DNA of 64,000 nt from Arcobacter lacus. GTDB lineage: Bacteria; Campylobacterota; Campylobacteria; Campylobacterales; Arcobacteraceae. Each line of letters begins with the position of its first letter. Position 1 is the stretch's first letter. A model generated the notes under the pieces. The model was given only the letters and a program-made list of their open reading frames with translations. It ran no database searches and had not been told where the DNA came from. The DNA lies in contig NZ_MUXF01000001.1 in NCBI RefSeq assembly GCF_003063295.1, positions 124,001-188,000 of the forward strand, written 5' to 3'. Both the position numbers and the translations under genes were made by a program. Shown piece after piece: positions 10,444 to 19,087 of the stretch.

Positions 10444-11461
10444 AATAAAAACAATCACTCTTCCAAAAAAAAGAGATGAAGAGTTTTTAAAAATAAATTT
10501 TGAAGCCCTATTCTCTTATGATTTTAAAAATGTTAAAAATTTTGAATTTGATAAAAATCTAAAGACAATAAAAGATGAAAACTCTTATGAATCAATTTTA
10601 TTTTCTATTGTAAAAAACTTTGATGAAAACCAAAAAGTTTTAGTTATAGACAAAGCTATAAATGAACCAATTATTTTAATTCATAACATGAAAGAAGATG
10701 AAACTTTTTTTACAAATTCTCTTAGAATCGAAGTAAAAGAAAATATCAAAGCTTCTATTATCGAACTTTTTGTAAATAGTTCAAATAACTCTTGTTTTGC
10801 AGTTAATAGAAATATAGTTTTAGAAAAAAATGCTTCTTTAGAGTATGTAAAAATTCAAGATATAGATTTATCAAATTCTATGATTTTTGCTACTTCTTGT
10901 GAACAAAATGAAAATTCAAATCTTGAAATCTCAAATTTTGAGTTTGGAGAAGGATTTATAGTAAATAGCTTTGAAAATATCATAAATAAAGAGTTTATAA
11001 ATTATGAATTAAATGGTTTAACAAAACTAAAAGATAGTTCTAATACTTCAACTTTAGTAAAAACTATTCATAATGAGAAAAATTCAACAAGTTTTGTAAA
11101 TTATAAAAATAGTTTAAAAGATAAATCAAGAGCTGTTATAAAAATAAAATCTATTGTAAATCAAAATGCTCAATTTACAAAAGCATTTCAAAATTGTAAT
11201 ACAATTTTATTAAGTGATGATGCAACTATTTTTGCACAACCTCATCTTGAAATATATATAGATGAACTAGAAGCAAGTCATGGAGCAACAACTGGAACTT
11301 TAAATGAAGAACAACTTTTATATCTTCAATCAAGAGGAATTAGAAAAGAAAAAGCTTATGATATGCTTCTTAATGCATTTGAAAGTTCAATCAAAGATAA
11401 TATAAAAGATGAAAAAATAAAAGAATTTATAGAAAACTATAAAAAGGAAAAATATGTTTAA
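10430..11461 (+). CDS. sufD: Fe-S assembly protein SufD
   Basis: SufD is the SufB paralogue that completes the SufBC2D complex and helps iron delivery. Overall similarity is low, as usual for SufD. The C-terminal block with H-G-A-T-T-G and EEQLLYLQSRGI (about residues 280-305) is diagnostic and pairs with the same block in SufB. At 343 residues it is somewhat shorter than E. coli SufD, mainly in the N-terminal helical part. It overlaps sufC by 14 bases and sufS by 8. Confidence 0.92.
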   Translation: MKIDEIKTITLPKKRDEEFLKINFEALFSYDFKNVKNFEFDKNLKTIKDENSYESILFSIVKNFDENQKVLVIDKAINEPIILIHNMKEDETFFTNSLRIEVKENIKASIIELFVNSSNNSCFAVNRNIVLEKNASLEYVKIQDIDLSNSMIFATSCEQNENSNLEISNFEFGEGFIVNSFENIINKEFINYELNGLTKLKDSSNTSTLVKTIHNEKNSTSFVNYKNSLKDKSRAVIKIKSIVNQNAQFTKAFQNCNTILLSDDATIFAQPHLEIYIDELEASHGATTGTLNEEQLLYLQSRGIRKEKAYDMLLNAFESSIKDNIKDEKIKEFIENYKKEKYV

Positions 11462-12638
11462 AAATGATTTTCCATATTTTCAAAATTCGAAAACTACATA
11501 TTTAGACAATGGAGCAACAACACAAAAACCTAAAAGTGTTATTGATTCGCAAGTTGAGTATTATGAGCACTATTGTTCAAATACACATAGAAGTAACTTT
11601 GGTGATGCAAACAAAGCAACTTTAGAGTTTGAAAAAACTAGAAAAATATTAAAAGAGTTTATTAATGCTTCTAAAAAAGAAGAAATCATCTTCACAAAAG
11701 GTGTTACAGAATCTTTAAATTTTATAGCAACTTCATTTGCAAAAGATTTTAAGACTGTAATAATTTCAAGTTTAGAACACCACTCAAATATTGTTCCTTG
11801 GCATATGCAAGGAAGAACTTTAGGTTTGGGACTTGAAGTTGTAAATTGTGATGATAACTTAAATTTTGATATGAATCATTTTGAAGAACTTTTAAAAGCA
11901 AAGCCAAATGCTTTTGTAAGTATCACGCATATTTCAAATGCTTTTGGAAAAATCCATGATATAGAAGCTATTACAAAACTTGCACACTCTTATGGTGCGG
12001 TAGTTATGATTGATGGTGCTCAAAGTTTAGCTCATACAAGTATTGATGTACAAGCACTTGATGTTGATTTTTTTGCAATTTCAGGACACAAAACTTTTGC
12101 ACCAACAGGAGTTGGAGCAATTTATATAAAAGAAAAATATCTAAAAGATGTAAAACCATATCAAACAGGAGGAGCAACTATTCACGAAGTTGATTTTAGT
12201 GGTTCAACTTTACTTGATTCTCCTTATAAATTTGAAGCAGGAACTCAAAATATAGCTGGTGTTATAGGATTTGGAAAAGCTTTAGAATACTTAAATTATG
12301 TAAAATATGAAAATATACAAAGTATAGAACATAATGTTTTTAAATATTTAGATGAAGAGTTAGCAAAACTTCCTGATATTGTATTTTATAATGATTTAGA
12401 AAATTGTGTAGGAAGTAGAAGTTTCAATTTCAAAGGTATAGTTCACGATGATATTGGAATACTTTTAGATAAGATGAAAATTGCAGTAAGAGTTGGTCAT
12501 CACTGTGCTCAACCAATTATGAAAAAACTTGGAATAAAAGGAACAATAAGAGTTAGTATCTCTTTTTATAATGATTATGTAGATGTTGATAATCTTATAA
12601 CTGCACTAAAAAAAGCTTTGAATATGTTAAGGGATTGA
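11454..12638 (+). CDS. sufS: Cysteine desulfurase SufS
   Basis: This class II cysteine desulfurase supplies sulfur to SufBCD through SufE. The PLP-binding lysine is K213 in SGHKTFAP and the active-site cysteine is C351 in VGHHCAQP. It lacks the extended Cys loop of NifS/IscS, which explains its need for SufE. The length of 394 is normal. It is the window's second desulfurase after nifS and belongs to the opposite operon. It overlaps sufD by eight bases; sufE follows after one base. Confidence 0.96.
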   Translation: MFKNDFPYFQNSKTTYLDNGATTQKPKSVIDSQVEYYEHYCSNTHRSNFGDANKATLEFEKTRKILKEFINASKKEEIIFTKGVTESLNFIATSFAKDFKTVIISSLEHHSNIVPWHMQGRTLGLGLEVVNCDDNLNFDMNHFEELLKAKPNAFVSITHISNAFGKIHDIEAITKLAHSYGAVVMIDGAQSLAHTSIDVQALDVDFFAISGHKTFAPTGVGAIYIKEKYLKDVKPYQTGGATIHEVDFSGSTLLDSPYKFEAGTQNIAGVIGFGKALEYLNYVKYENIQSIEHNVFKYLDEELAKLPDIVFYNDLENCVGSRSFNFKGIVHDDIGILLDKMKIAVRVGHHCAQPIMKKLGIKGTIRVSISFYNDYVDVDNLITALKKALNMLRD

Positions 12639-12639
12639 T

Positions 12640-13050
12640 ATGAGTACAATAGAACAAAGAGTTGAAGAGATAAAAGATGATTTAGATTTTTTTGATGATG
12701 AACTAGCAAAATATGAATATATTATAGATTTAGGTAAAAAGTTAGAAGAGTTTGATGAAAAAGATAAAACTCCTGAAAATATAGTTCATGGTTGTACTTC
12801 TCAAGTTTGGTTAACTTGTGAAAATAAAGATGGAAAATTATATTTTTACGGAACAAGTGATGCAATAATAGTAAAAGGTTTAGTTTATATGATACTTCAA
12901 ATTTTTTCTGGTTCAACTATACAAGAATTAAAAGATGTTGATATGGACATAGTTCATGAACTAAATTTAAGTGAAGTTATAACTCCAAATAGACAAAGTG
13001 GAGTTATTGGAATGATAAAAAAAATAAAAGAGTATGCTTTAAAAGCTTAA
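12640..13050 (+). CDS. sufE: Sulfur acceptor SufE
   Basis: SufE accepts persulfide from SufS and passes it to SufB. The acceptor cysteine is C52 in the conserved HGCTSQVWL. The 136-residue length and the preceding motif (KTPENIVHGC) are typical of the family. The ATG overlaps the downstream side of the sufS stop with only one base between the genes, and sufT-like follows after nine bases. Confidence 0.95.
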   Translation: MSTIEQRVEEIKDDLDFFDDELAKYEYIIDLGKKLEEFDEKDKTPENIVHGCTSQVWLTCENKDGKLYFYGTSDAIIVKGLVYMILQIFSGSTIQELKDVDMDIVHELNLSEVITPNRQSGVIGMIKKIKEYALKA

Positions 13051-13059
13051 GGATTTAAA

Positions 13060-13413
13060 ATGGAAGATAAAGTTTTTGATTTAGAGAATGTAAAAGAAAA
13101 AATAATAGAAAATTTAAAAAAAGTATATGACCCAGAAATTCCAGCAGATGTTTACAATCTTGGATTAATATATGAAATAAATCTTGAAGAGAGAAGTAAT
13201 TATTTATATTGCGAGATAGATATGACACTTACAAGTCCAACTTGTCCTGTTGCAGATAGTTTACTAGAACAAGTAAGATATGTAACAATGGCTGTAGATG
13301 AAGTAGATGAAGTAAAAGTAAATCTTGTATTTGAACCTGTTTGGGACCCTTCAATGATGAGTGAAGATGCAAAAGAGATAATGGGAGTTAGCGGAGCTGC
13401 AATAGGTTTTTAA
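13060..13413 (+). CDS. SufT/MIP18-like Fe-S assembly factor (DUF59)
   Basis: This is a single DUF59/MIP18 domain of 117 residues. The motif DPEIPADVYNLGLIY is near residues 24-38, and the reactive cysteine C62 lies in TSPTCPVAD. Family members such as SufT and PaaD-like proteins help mature particular Fe-S targets. The position at the end of the suf operon supports that role. A weak hairpin at 13400-13421 covers the stop codon, without a real U-run, so termination here is uncertain. Confidence 0.88.
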   Translation: MEDKVFDLENVKEKIIENLKKVYDPEIPADVYNLGLIYEINLEERSNYLYCEIDMTLTSPTCPVADSLLEQVRYVTMAVDEVDEVKVNLVFEPVWDPSMMSEDAKEIMGVSGAAIGF

Positions 13414-13562
13414 CCTTATTGTAGCCTTATGTCTCATATTTATATAAACTAATAATTCTACACTTAAAATTACTTTTTTACTAACATAATTACACTTTAT
13501 TTTTTTACTTTTAAATAACTCAAAATAAAAATTCTTACTTTGATTAATAAGATAAATTTTAT

Positions 13563-13596
13563 AAATTAGCAATATCCAACTATAAAATTAGCAATA
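13563..13596 (+). repeat. 12-base direct repeat pair upstream of the biotin carboxylase gene
   Basis: AAATTAGCAATA occurs at 13563-13574 and again at 13585-13596, exactly 22 bases apart, about two helical turns. The likely -10 (TACAAT, 13626-13631) lies 30 bases further on. The rest of the 13414-13662 gap is plain AT-rich sequence with no gene seen. A role in activating this promoter is inference. Confidence 0.45.
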
Positions 13597-13662
13597 ATTA
13601 AAAAGAAATTATTTAAAAAAAACTCTACAATTTCAAATATTAAAAATTAAGGGTATAGATAA

Positions 13663-15114
13663 ATGAAAAAAATTCAAAAAGTACTTATTGCAAATAGAGG
13701 AGAGATTGCACTGAGAATTATTAGAGCTTGTAAAGAGCTTGAGATAAAGAGTGTTGCGATATTTTCAGAAGTTGATGTTGAAGGAATTTGGGTAAGAAAA
13801 GCAGACGAATGTTACCCAATTATGGGAGATGTTGTTCAAGCATATCTTGATTACAGTAAGATTATCTCAATTGCAAAAAAAGCAGAATGTGATGCAATTC
13901 ACCCAGGATATGGTTTTTTAAGTGAAAATGCAGATTTTGCAAGAGCTTGTGAAGAAAATGGAATTATTTTTATTGGTCCAAAACCTGAACACATAGAACT
14001 TTTCGGTGATAAAATGGCATCAAAAGTAGCTATGAAAAAAGTTGGTGTTCCTGTTCTTGAAGGTACTGATGAACCAATCATTGATATTGAAGAAGGTGCT
14101 AAAATAGCAAAACAAATTGGTTTCCCAGTTATCATCAAAGCTGCATTTGGTGGTGGAGGAAGAGGAATGAGAATAGTAAGAGAAGAAAAAGACTTCAAAG
14201 AACTATTTGAAAGTGCCTCAAATGAAGCTAAAAAATATTTTGGTCGTGGTGAAGCATTTATTGAAAAATATGTTGAAAATCCAAGACATATAGAAATTCA
14301 AGTTATTGCAGATAAATATGGAAACGTTCTTCATTTAGGTGAAAGAGATTGTTCTATTCAAAGAAGACACCAAAAAGTTATTGAAATTGCTCCTTCTCCA
14401 AGATTAAATAATGAAGCTAGAAAAGAGTTATATAGAATCGCTACAAAAGCTATGTTCAAACTTGGTTATGAAAGTGTTGGAACAGTTGAATTTTTACTTG
14501 ATCCAGATGACAACATCTATTTTATTGAGATGAATACAAGAGTTCAAGTTGAACATCCAGTAACTGAAACTATCACAGGAGTTGATATTATTCAAAGAAT
14601 GATTCAAATTGCTGAAGGTGATAAGATGATATTCTTACAAGAAGAGATTAACTTTAGAGGATATTCAATAGAATTCAGAATCAATGCTGAAAATCCACAA
14701 AAAGGATTTATGCCATCAGTTGGAACAGTTAGTAAATATTTAACTCCAGGTGGTCCAGGAGTAAGACTTGACTCTGCACTTTATACAGGATACAAAGTTC
14801 CACCGAACTATGATTCTATGGTTGGAAAACTTATCGTTTGGGCTTTAGATTGGGAAGGTGCTGTTAAAAAAGCAAAAAGAGCTTTAGATGAGTTTTATAT
14901 TGAAGGTTTCCCTACAAATATTCCTTTACATAGAGAAATCGTAAGAGATCAAGATTTTAAAGATGGTATATTTACTACAAATTATCTTGATACAAAAATG
15001 GAACTTTTCACACTTCATAGTGAAGATAATATCAAAGAAGAAGAAGAAAAAGTTGCTAAACTTACTCAATTAATTGATACTATCAATAAAAATAACATCA
15101 AAGCAAGAATCTAA
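13663..15114 (+). CDS. accC: Biotin carboxylase subunit (AccC/PycA type)
   Basis: This enzyme uses ATP and bicarbonate to carboxylate biotin on a carrier protein. It has the biotin carboxylase N-domain (KVLIANRGEIALR, residues 6-18), an ATP-grasp domain with the glycine loop GGGGRGMR near 165, EMNTRVQVEHPVTE near 288-301, and a C-terminal domain ending near 450. The last 30 residues are a charged extension. No accB or carboxyltransferase gene is adjacent, so it could serve acetyl-CoA carboxylase or act as the separate A subunit of a two-part pyruvate carboxylase, which also occurs in Campylobacterota. I am sure of the reaction but not of the complex. Confidence 0.85.
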   Translation: MKKIQKVLIANRGEIALRIIRACKELEIKSVAIFSEVDVEGIWVRKADECYPIMGDVVQAYLDYSKIISIAKKAECDAIHPGYGFLSENADFARACEENGIIFIGPKPEHIELFGDKMASKVAMKKVGVPVLEGTDEPIIDIEEGAKIAKQIGFPVIIKAAFGGGGRGMRIVREEKDFKELFESASNEAKKYFGRGEAFIEKYVENPRHIEIQVIADKYGNVLHLGERDCSIQRRHQKVIEIAPSPRLNNEARKELYRIATKAMFKLGYESVGTVEFLLDPDDNIYFIEMNTRVQVEHPVTETITGVDIIQRMIQIAEGDKMIFLQEEINFRGYSIEFRINAENPQKGFMPSVGTVSKYLTPGGPGVRLDSALYTGYKVPPNYDSMVGKLIVWALDWEGAVKKAKRALDEFYIEGFPTNIPLHREIVRDQDFKDGIFTTNYLDTKMELFTLHSEDNIKEEEEKVAKLTQLIDTINKNNIKARI

Positions 15115-15121
15115 TTCAAAG

Positions 15122-15147
15122 AAACTAAGAACAAAAGTTCTTAGTTT
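15122..15147 (+). terminator. Terminator after the biotin carboxylase gene
   Basis: A perfect 11-base stem (AAACTAAGAAC with GTTCTTAGTTT) around a four-A loop starts eight bases past the stop codon. A short T run follows. Confidence 0.75.
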
Positions 15148-15175
15148 TATAAACTAATTTAATCTTTTTCATTAT

Positions 15176-15205
15176 TTGACATTATATATTATGATTGTAT
15201 ATACT
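15176..15205 (+). promoter_or_regulatory. Consensus sigma-70 promoter of the AEC transporter gene
   Basis: A perfect -35 TTGACA at 15176-15181 and a -10 TATACT at 15200-15205 are separated by 18 bases. A start near 15212 leaves a short leader carrying TAAGG before the ATG at 15234. It rules out the in-frame TTG at 15195. Confidence 0.7.
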
Positions 15206-15233
15206 AACAAATAATTTATATAAGGTTATCTTG

Positions 15234-16157
15234 ATGTCTGTCTTTTTTACTCTTTTAGGAAAAATTATTCCTCTTTATTTTAGTGTTTTTTTAGGATTTA
15301 TAAGCACTTATAAACTTAAATGCGATAAAGAAACTATTGCAAAAATTTTACTTTTTATTTTAGCTCCATTAATAGTTTTTAATGCTACAGTAAGTGTAAA
15401 ACTCAATTTACAAGTACTATTTCTACCTATTTCATTTTTTATATTTAGTACAATTTTAGCTTTTACTCTTCTATATTTATTTAAAAAAATATATAGTGAT
15501 AACACTGCAAATTTATTAGCTTTTAGTACTTCTACTGGAAATACAGGGAATATCGGTATTCCTTTAGCTATTTTATTTTTAGAACCTAAATTAGTGGATA
15601 TATTTATTTTTTCAATTTTAGCTTCTATTTTATATCAAAATTCTGTAGGATATTACATTACGGCAAAAGGTAATTTTAGTGCAAAAGAGAGTTTTAAAAA
15701 AGTTTTAAAACTTCCTGTTATTTATGCGTTTATCTTAGGAATAATATTAAATTTAAATGAAATAAAAATTCCAGATATGTTTTTAAGTTATAGTGATTTC
15801 TTAAAAGGAACATATGCAATACTTGGAATGATGTTAGTAGGAATGGGAATGGAAAAGTTTCGTTCAAGTAACTCATTTGATATAAAATTTATTTCATTTA
15901 CACTAATTATAAAATTTATACTTTGGCCAGTTGCAACTTTATTATTTATATATTTTGACAAAAACTTTATACACTTTTTAGATAAAGATTTTTATATGAT
16001 TATGTTTTTATTTAGTATTGTTCCACTTGCTGGAAATACTGTAACTGTAGCAACAATATTAAATGTGAAGCCTGAAAAAATGTCAATGGCAGTTTTTATT
16101 TCAACTATAATCTCACTATTTTACATTCCATTTGTTTTATATGTTTATATGAATTGA
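15234..16157 (+). CDS. AEC-family transporter (auxin efflux carrier type)
   Basis: This is an integral membrane protein of about ten hydrophobic segments with the two-halves arrangement of the AEC/BART superfamily. The first half has the conserved STSTGNTGNIGIPLA block near residues 93-107; the second half has PLAGNTVTVA near 263-272. Family members export or import organic anions, but the substrate cannot be assigned. I start at the ATG at 15234 (307 residues), because the longer open frame begins on the -10 of a consensus promoter. It is convergent with the next transporter gene, eight bases away. Confidence 0.85.
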   Translation: MSVFFTLLGKIIPLYFSVFLGFISTYKLKCDKETIAKILLFILAPLIVFNATVSVKLNLQVLFLPISFFIFSTILAFTLLYLFKKIYSDNTANLLAFSTSTGNTGNIGIPLAILFLEPKLVDIFIFSILASILYQNSVGYYITAKGNFSAKESFKKVLKLPVIYAFILGIILNLNEIKIPDMFLSYSDFLKGTYAILGMMLVGMGMEKFRSSNSFDIKFISFTLIIKFILWPVATLLFIYFDKNFIHFLDKDFYMIMFLFSIVPLAGNTVTVATILNVKPEKMSMAVFISTIISLFYIPFVLYVYMN

Positions 16158-16165
16158 TAATGAAA

Positions 16166-17038
16166 TTATCTTGTTTTTTTATATAAAGCTATAAATATTC
16201 CAAAAAGAATTATAATAGTAGAAAGAAATAGTTCAAAACTTAAACTTTCACTTAAGAATATAATACTTAAAAATATAGCAATTATTGGTACTAATAACTG
16301 AATAATGCTCGCTGTCATAATCTCTATTTTAGGTAAAATTGCATACAAAAGAAATACTCCAAAAGCAGTTGTAATAGAACCTGAAATAGTTGCCATAATA
16401 AAAGTAGCAAGATTTATTTTAATACTATTTTCAAAAAAAGTTAAATAAAAAATAGCAAAAATCATAGTAAAAATAAAAGCTTTAAAAAAACTATCTGTAG
16501 CATTTAAAATTGTGTCTTTTGATTTTTTTCCAAGAACACTAAATACTGCCCAACCAATTCCTGATAAAAACATCAGAAAAGTATGAAAATATGAGATAGA
16601 AAAATCATCTTTGGGATATAAAAGATATGCTAATCCACAAAAAGCTATGAGTATTCCAATAATTTTATTAAAAGTTAATTTTTCATTAAAAAACAAAGCC
16701 AAAATAATCATAGTTAATTGAACAACTGCAAATAAAATCAAAGTTCCAATACCTGCAAGCATATTTATATATGAATATGAAAAACAAATAGCATATAAAA
16801 AAAACATAAATCCACTAAGATAGTTAGATTTTAATCCTATTTTAAAATTTCTATTTTTATAAAAATATATAGTGAAAAGAATAAACATAGCAGATGCAAT
16901 TCTCAAAAAAGTAAAAGAGAATGCATCTATATTTTGTGTAGAAATAGCCATTCTAGCTAAAATTGAATTTGAAGCAAAAAATAGTAAAACTACAAAAATT
17001 GAAACTACTAATTTTAAATTAAAACCAAAATACTTCAT
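16166..17038 (-). CDS. EamA/DMT-family transporter
   Basis: Ten hydrophobic segments in two five-helix EamA repeats (about residues 5-138 and 150-285) identify a drug/metabolite-type transporter of the inner membrane. The second repeat ends in the usual Lys/Arg-rich tail (YKKTR). The substrate is unknown. An AAAAGGAATGAA site precedes the ATG. It is unrelated in orientation to the AEC gene with which it converges. The gap upstream (17039-17145) shows no other feature. Confidence 0.85.
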   Translation of the reverse strand: MKYFGFNLKLVVSIFVVLLFFASNSILARMAISTQNIDAFSFTFLRIASAMFILFTIYFYKNRNFKIGLKSNYLSGFMFFLYAICFSYSYINMLAGIGTLILFAVVQLTMIILALFFNEKLTFNKIIGILIAFCGLAYLLYPKDDFSISYFHTFLMFLSGIGWAVFSVLGKKSKDTILNATDSFFKAFIFTMIFAIFYLTFFENSIKINLATFIMATISGSITTAFGVFLLYAILPKIEIMTASIIQLLVPIIAIFLSIIFLSESLSFELFLSTIIILFGIFIALYKKTR

Positions 17039-17145
17039 TTCATTCCTTTTATTTCATTGCTTATTCTAATAAAATACTAAATTATATAAATTAGAATACC
17101 AAAAATATACCTAAAAGAACTATATGTAAAAGCAATCAATAAAAT

Positions 17146-17874
17146 TTATAAAAGTGTTAATCCACCATCAATTTTTAATGTTTGACCATTTATAAAACTA
17201 TTTTCTATCAAGAAAATATATGCAGAAGATACCTCTTCAATAGTTGCAGTTCTTCCAAGAGGAATTGTATTTGAAAAATACTCTTCAATACCTTTAACTT
17301 CATCTTTATTCATATTTCTCCATAATGGTGTTTTTGTCCAAGTTGGAGCAACTGCATTTACTCTTATTTTTCTTTTTGATAACTCAACAGCTAAACCTCG
17401 CACCATTGTACTAATAGATTCATTTCCTATAATTGCTCCTGAGGCATTATCAGCTCTTCCACCACTACCAGCTGTAAATACTAAAGAACCATTATCATTT
17501 ATTTTATTTGAAGCATATCTTGCAATTTTTAAATTTGCAAAAAGTTTTTCATCAATTGCATTTTTTATAGTTTCGTAAGAAGTATCTAAAAAACCTCCTC
17601 CCATAAAACCACCAGCCATAGAAATCATATAATCAAAATTTTCAATCTCTTCAAAGAAACTTTTTATATTCTCTTCTTTTGATGCATCTAAAACTTTTCC
17701 TTCAATATTTTTATTAATAGTTTTTAACTCTTTTACTACATTTTCTAATTTATCTTTGTCACGTCCAGTTATTATTACGTTTGCACCTTTAGAAAGTAAT
17801 GTTTTACAACTTTCTAAACCAAATCCAGAAGTTCCACCTATTATTAATACTTTTTTATTTTCTACATTATTCAT
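17146..17874 (-). CDS. SDR-fold oxidoreductase lacking the usual catalytic Tyr/Lys
   Basis: A Rossmann fold with the nucleotide loop GGTSGFG at 13-19, an NNAG-like SMAGG at 84-88 and the RVNAVAPT motif at about 168-175 make this a short-chain dehydrogenase/reductase. Where a classical SDR has Y-x-x-x-K about 13 residues after the catalytic Ser (S136 here), this protein reads SGAIIGNESI. No Tyr or Lys occurs between residues 125 and 163. It may bind nucleotide without classical catalysis, or use an altered mechanism. It lies three bases downstream of the GlcG-like gene, in one operon facing a MarR regulator. Confidence 0.82.
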   Translation of the reverse strand: MNNVENKKVLIIGGTSGFGLESCKTLLSKGANVIITGRDKDKLENVVKELKTINKNIEGKVLDASKEENIKSFFEEIENFDYMISMAGGFMGGGFLDTSYETIKNAIDEKLFANLKIARYASNKINDNGSLVFTAGSGGRADNASGAIIGNESISTMVRGLAVELSKRKIRVNAVAPTWTKTPLWRNMNKDEVKGIEEYFSNTIPLGRTATIEEVSSAYIFLIENSFINGQTLKIDGGLTLL

Positions 17875-17876
17875 TT

Positions 17877-18380
17877 TTATTCCTTTTCAAGATTTACAGC
17901 TTCAACTGTTTCTAAAGCTACACTATTGTCAATATCACCTTTTGCACCACTAATTCCTACTGCTCCACATAATTCACCTTTGTAAAATATTGGAATTCCA
18001 CCTTGTAATGGAGTAATATTTGGTGTTTTTGACATAGAGATATCACCACTATTTATCATATCTTCAAATAGTTTTGAAGGTGTTTTTAGTAAAGCTGCTG
18101 TTTTTGCTTTTTGAATTGCAACTTCAGTTGTTACTAAACTTGCTTCGTCCATTCTTGAAAAAGCCAATAAATTTCCTGATGAATCAACAACTGCTATACT
18201 CAAATTTAGATCTTTTTTTGTTGCAATTTTTTGAGCAGCATGAATATAATTTTTTGCACCTTTTAAACTCAATGTTGGTTTATAATTAATCAATTTTTCT
18301 CCTTTTTCTTCATTCGCATTACAAAAAGTAAAAAAACATATCGTAACTAATAGATAAAATAAACTTTGTCTTTTTTTCAT
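17877..18380 (-). CDS. Exported GlcG/HbpS-like protein
   Basis: An N-terminal signal peptide (about residues 1-22, cleavage after CNA) precedes a GlcG/HbpS domain of about 130 residues. Typical blocks are present: AVVDSSGNLLAFSRMD, LQGGIPIFY and CGAVGISG. Related proteins bind haem or small ligands in the periplasm; some are linked to glycolate use or redox sensing. It is the first gene of a two-gene operon with the SDR-like protein and is divergent from a MarR gene. The function here is inferred only at family level. Confidence 0.85.
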   Translation of the reverse strand: MKKRQSLFYLLVTICFFTFCNANEEKGEKLINYKPTLSLKGAKNYIHAAQKIATKKDLNLSIAVVDSSGNLLAFSRMDEASLVTTEVAIQKAKTAALLKTPSKLFEDMINSGDISMSKTPNITPLQGGIPIFYKGELCGAVGISGAKGDIDNSVALETVEAVNLEKE

Positions 18381-18441
18381 ATTTTTCCTTTTGTAAAATG
18401 GTTTATAACCATCAAAATCTTATCTCTATTTATCTTAATAA

Positions 18442-18459
18442 TATCTTACTAGTAAGATA
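18442..18459. promoter_or_regulatory. 18-base perfect palindrome, probable MarR operator
   Basis: TATCTTACT is followed immediately by its exact complement AGTAAGATA. A further half-site (TATCTTAAT, 18431-18439) lies 11 bases upstream in tandem. The palindrome stands midway between the divergent GlcG-like gene and the MarR gene, the usual place for an autoregulatory MarR site. Confidence 0.7.
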
Positions 18460-18504
18460 AATATATTAATATTAGAATAATGTTATTTTATATATAATTC
18501 TTTC

Positions 18505-18996
18505 ATGAATGTACAAAACATAAAAAATGATATAAATGAGCATAAGATAAAATTAAAAGAAAATTATAGTGATTCATTAGAAATTACTCTGCCTCTTTTT
18601 TTAGTAAACAATCTAATGCTTCAAAAAATTTCTAAAATTGAGTTAAATAAATATAATCTAACAAATAGTGAGTTTGACGTACTTATAACAACTTTAGTTT
18701 CAGGTGATGAAGAGTATAAAATATCTCCAACTATTCTTTATGAAAAACTTCTTTTTTCAACTGGTGCAATTACAAAAATACTAAATAAATTGGAAGATAA
18801 AAAACTAATTTTAAGAATTGACAATGAATTTGATAAAAGAAGCAAGTTATTACAACTCACACCTTTCGGAAAAGAAACTTGTGAAAAACTCTTTGCTGAT
18901 ATATCTTCTTTTCAAGAAAGTATCTATTCTGTTTTAACAAAAAATGAAAGAGATATATTTATAAAAGCTCTTTATAAAATGGTAAAAGAGCTTTAA
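18505..18996 (+). CDS. MarR-family transcriptional regulator
   Basis: This is a 163-residue winged-helix protein. The helix-turn-helix is at about residues 70-100 (ISPTILYEKLLFSTGAITKI) and the wing contains DKRSKLLQLT near 115. Helices at both ends would dimerise. It is divergent from the GlcG-like/SDR operon, with an 18-base palindrome between them, so it probably represses that operon and itself. No ribosome binding site is visible. A TATAAT at 18493-18498 lies so close to the ATG that the transcript may be leaderless. The ligand is unknown. Confidence 0.88.
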   Translation: MNVQNIKNDINEHKIKLKENYSDSLEITLPLFLVNNLMLQKISKIELNKYNLTNSEFDVLITTLVSGDEEYKISPTILYEKLLFSTGAITKILNKLEDKKLILRIDNEFDKRSKLLQLTPFGKETCEKLFADISSFQESIYSVLTKNERDIFIKALYKMVKEL

Positions 18997-19087
18997 TAGT
19001 TTTTAATATTTTATTTATAATTTCTTATTAACATTAGTTTAATTCTATAATAGATAAAATCTTTTACTAACTATTATAGGAGAATTT

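Noticed and set aside
15195-15233. Longer start of the AEC transporter at a TTG
   Set aside because: The TTG sits between the -35 and -10 of a consensus promoter and would lie upstream of the transcription start.
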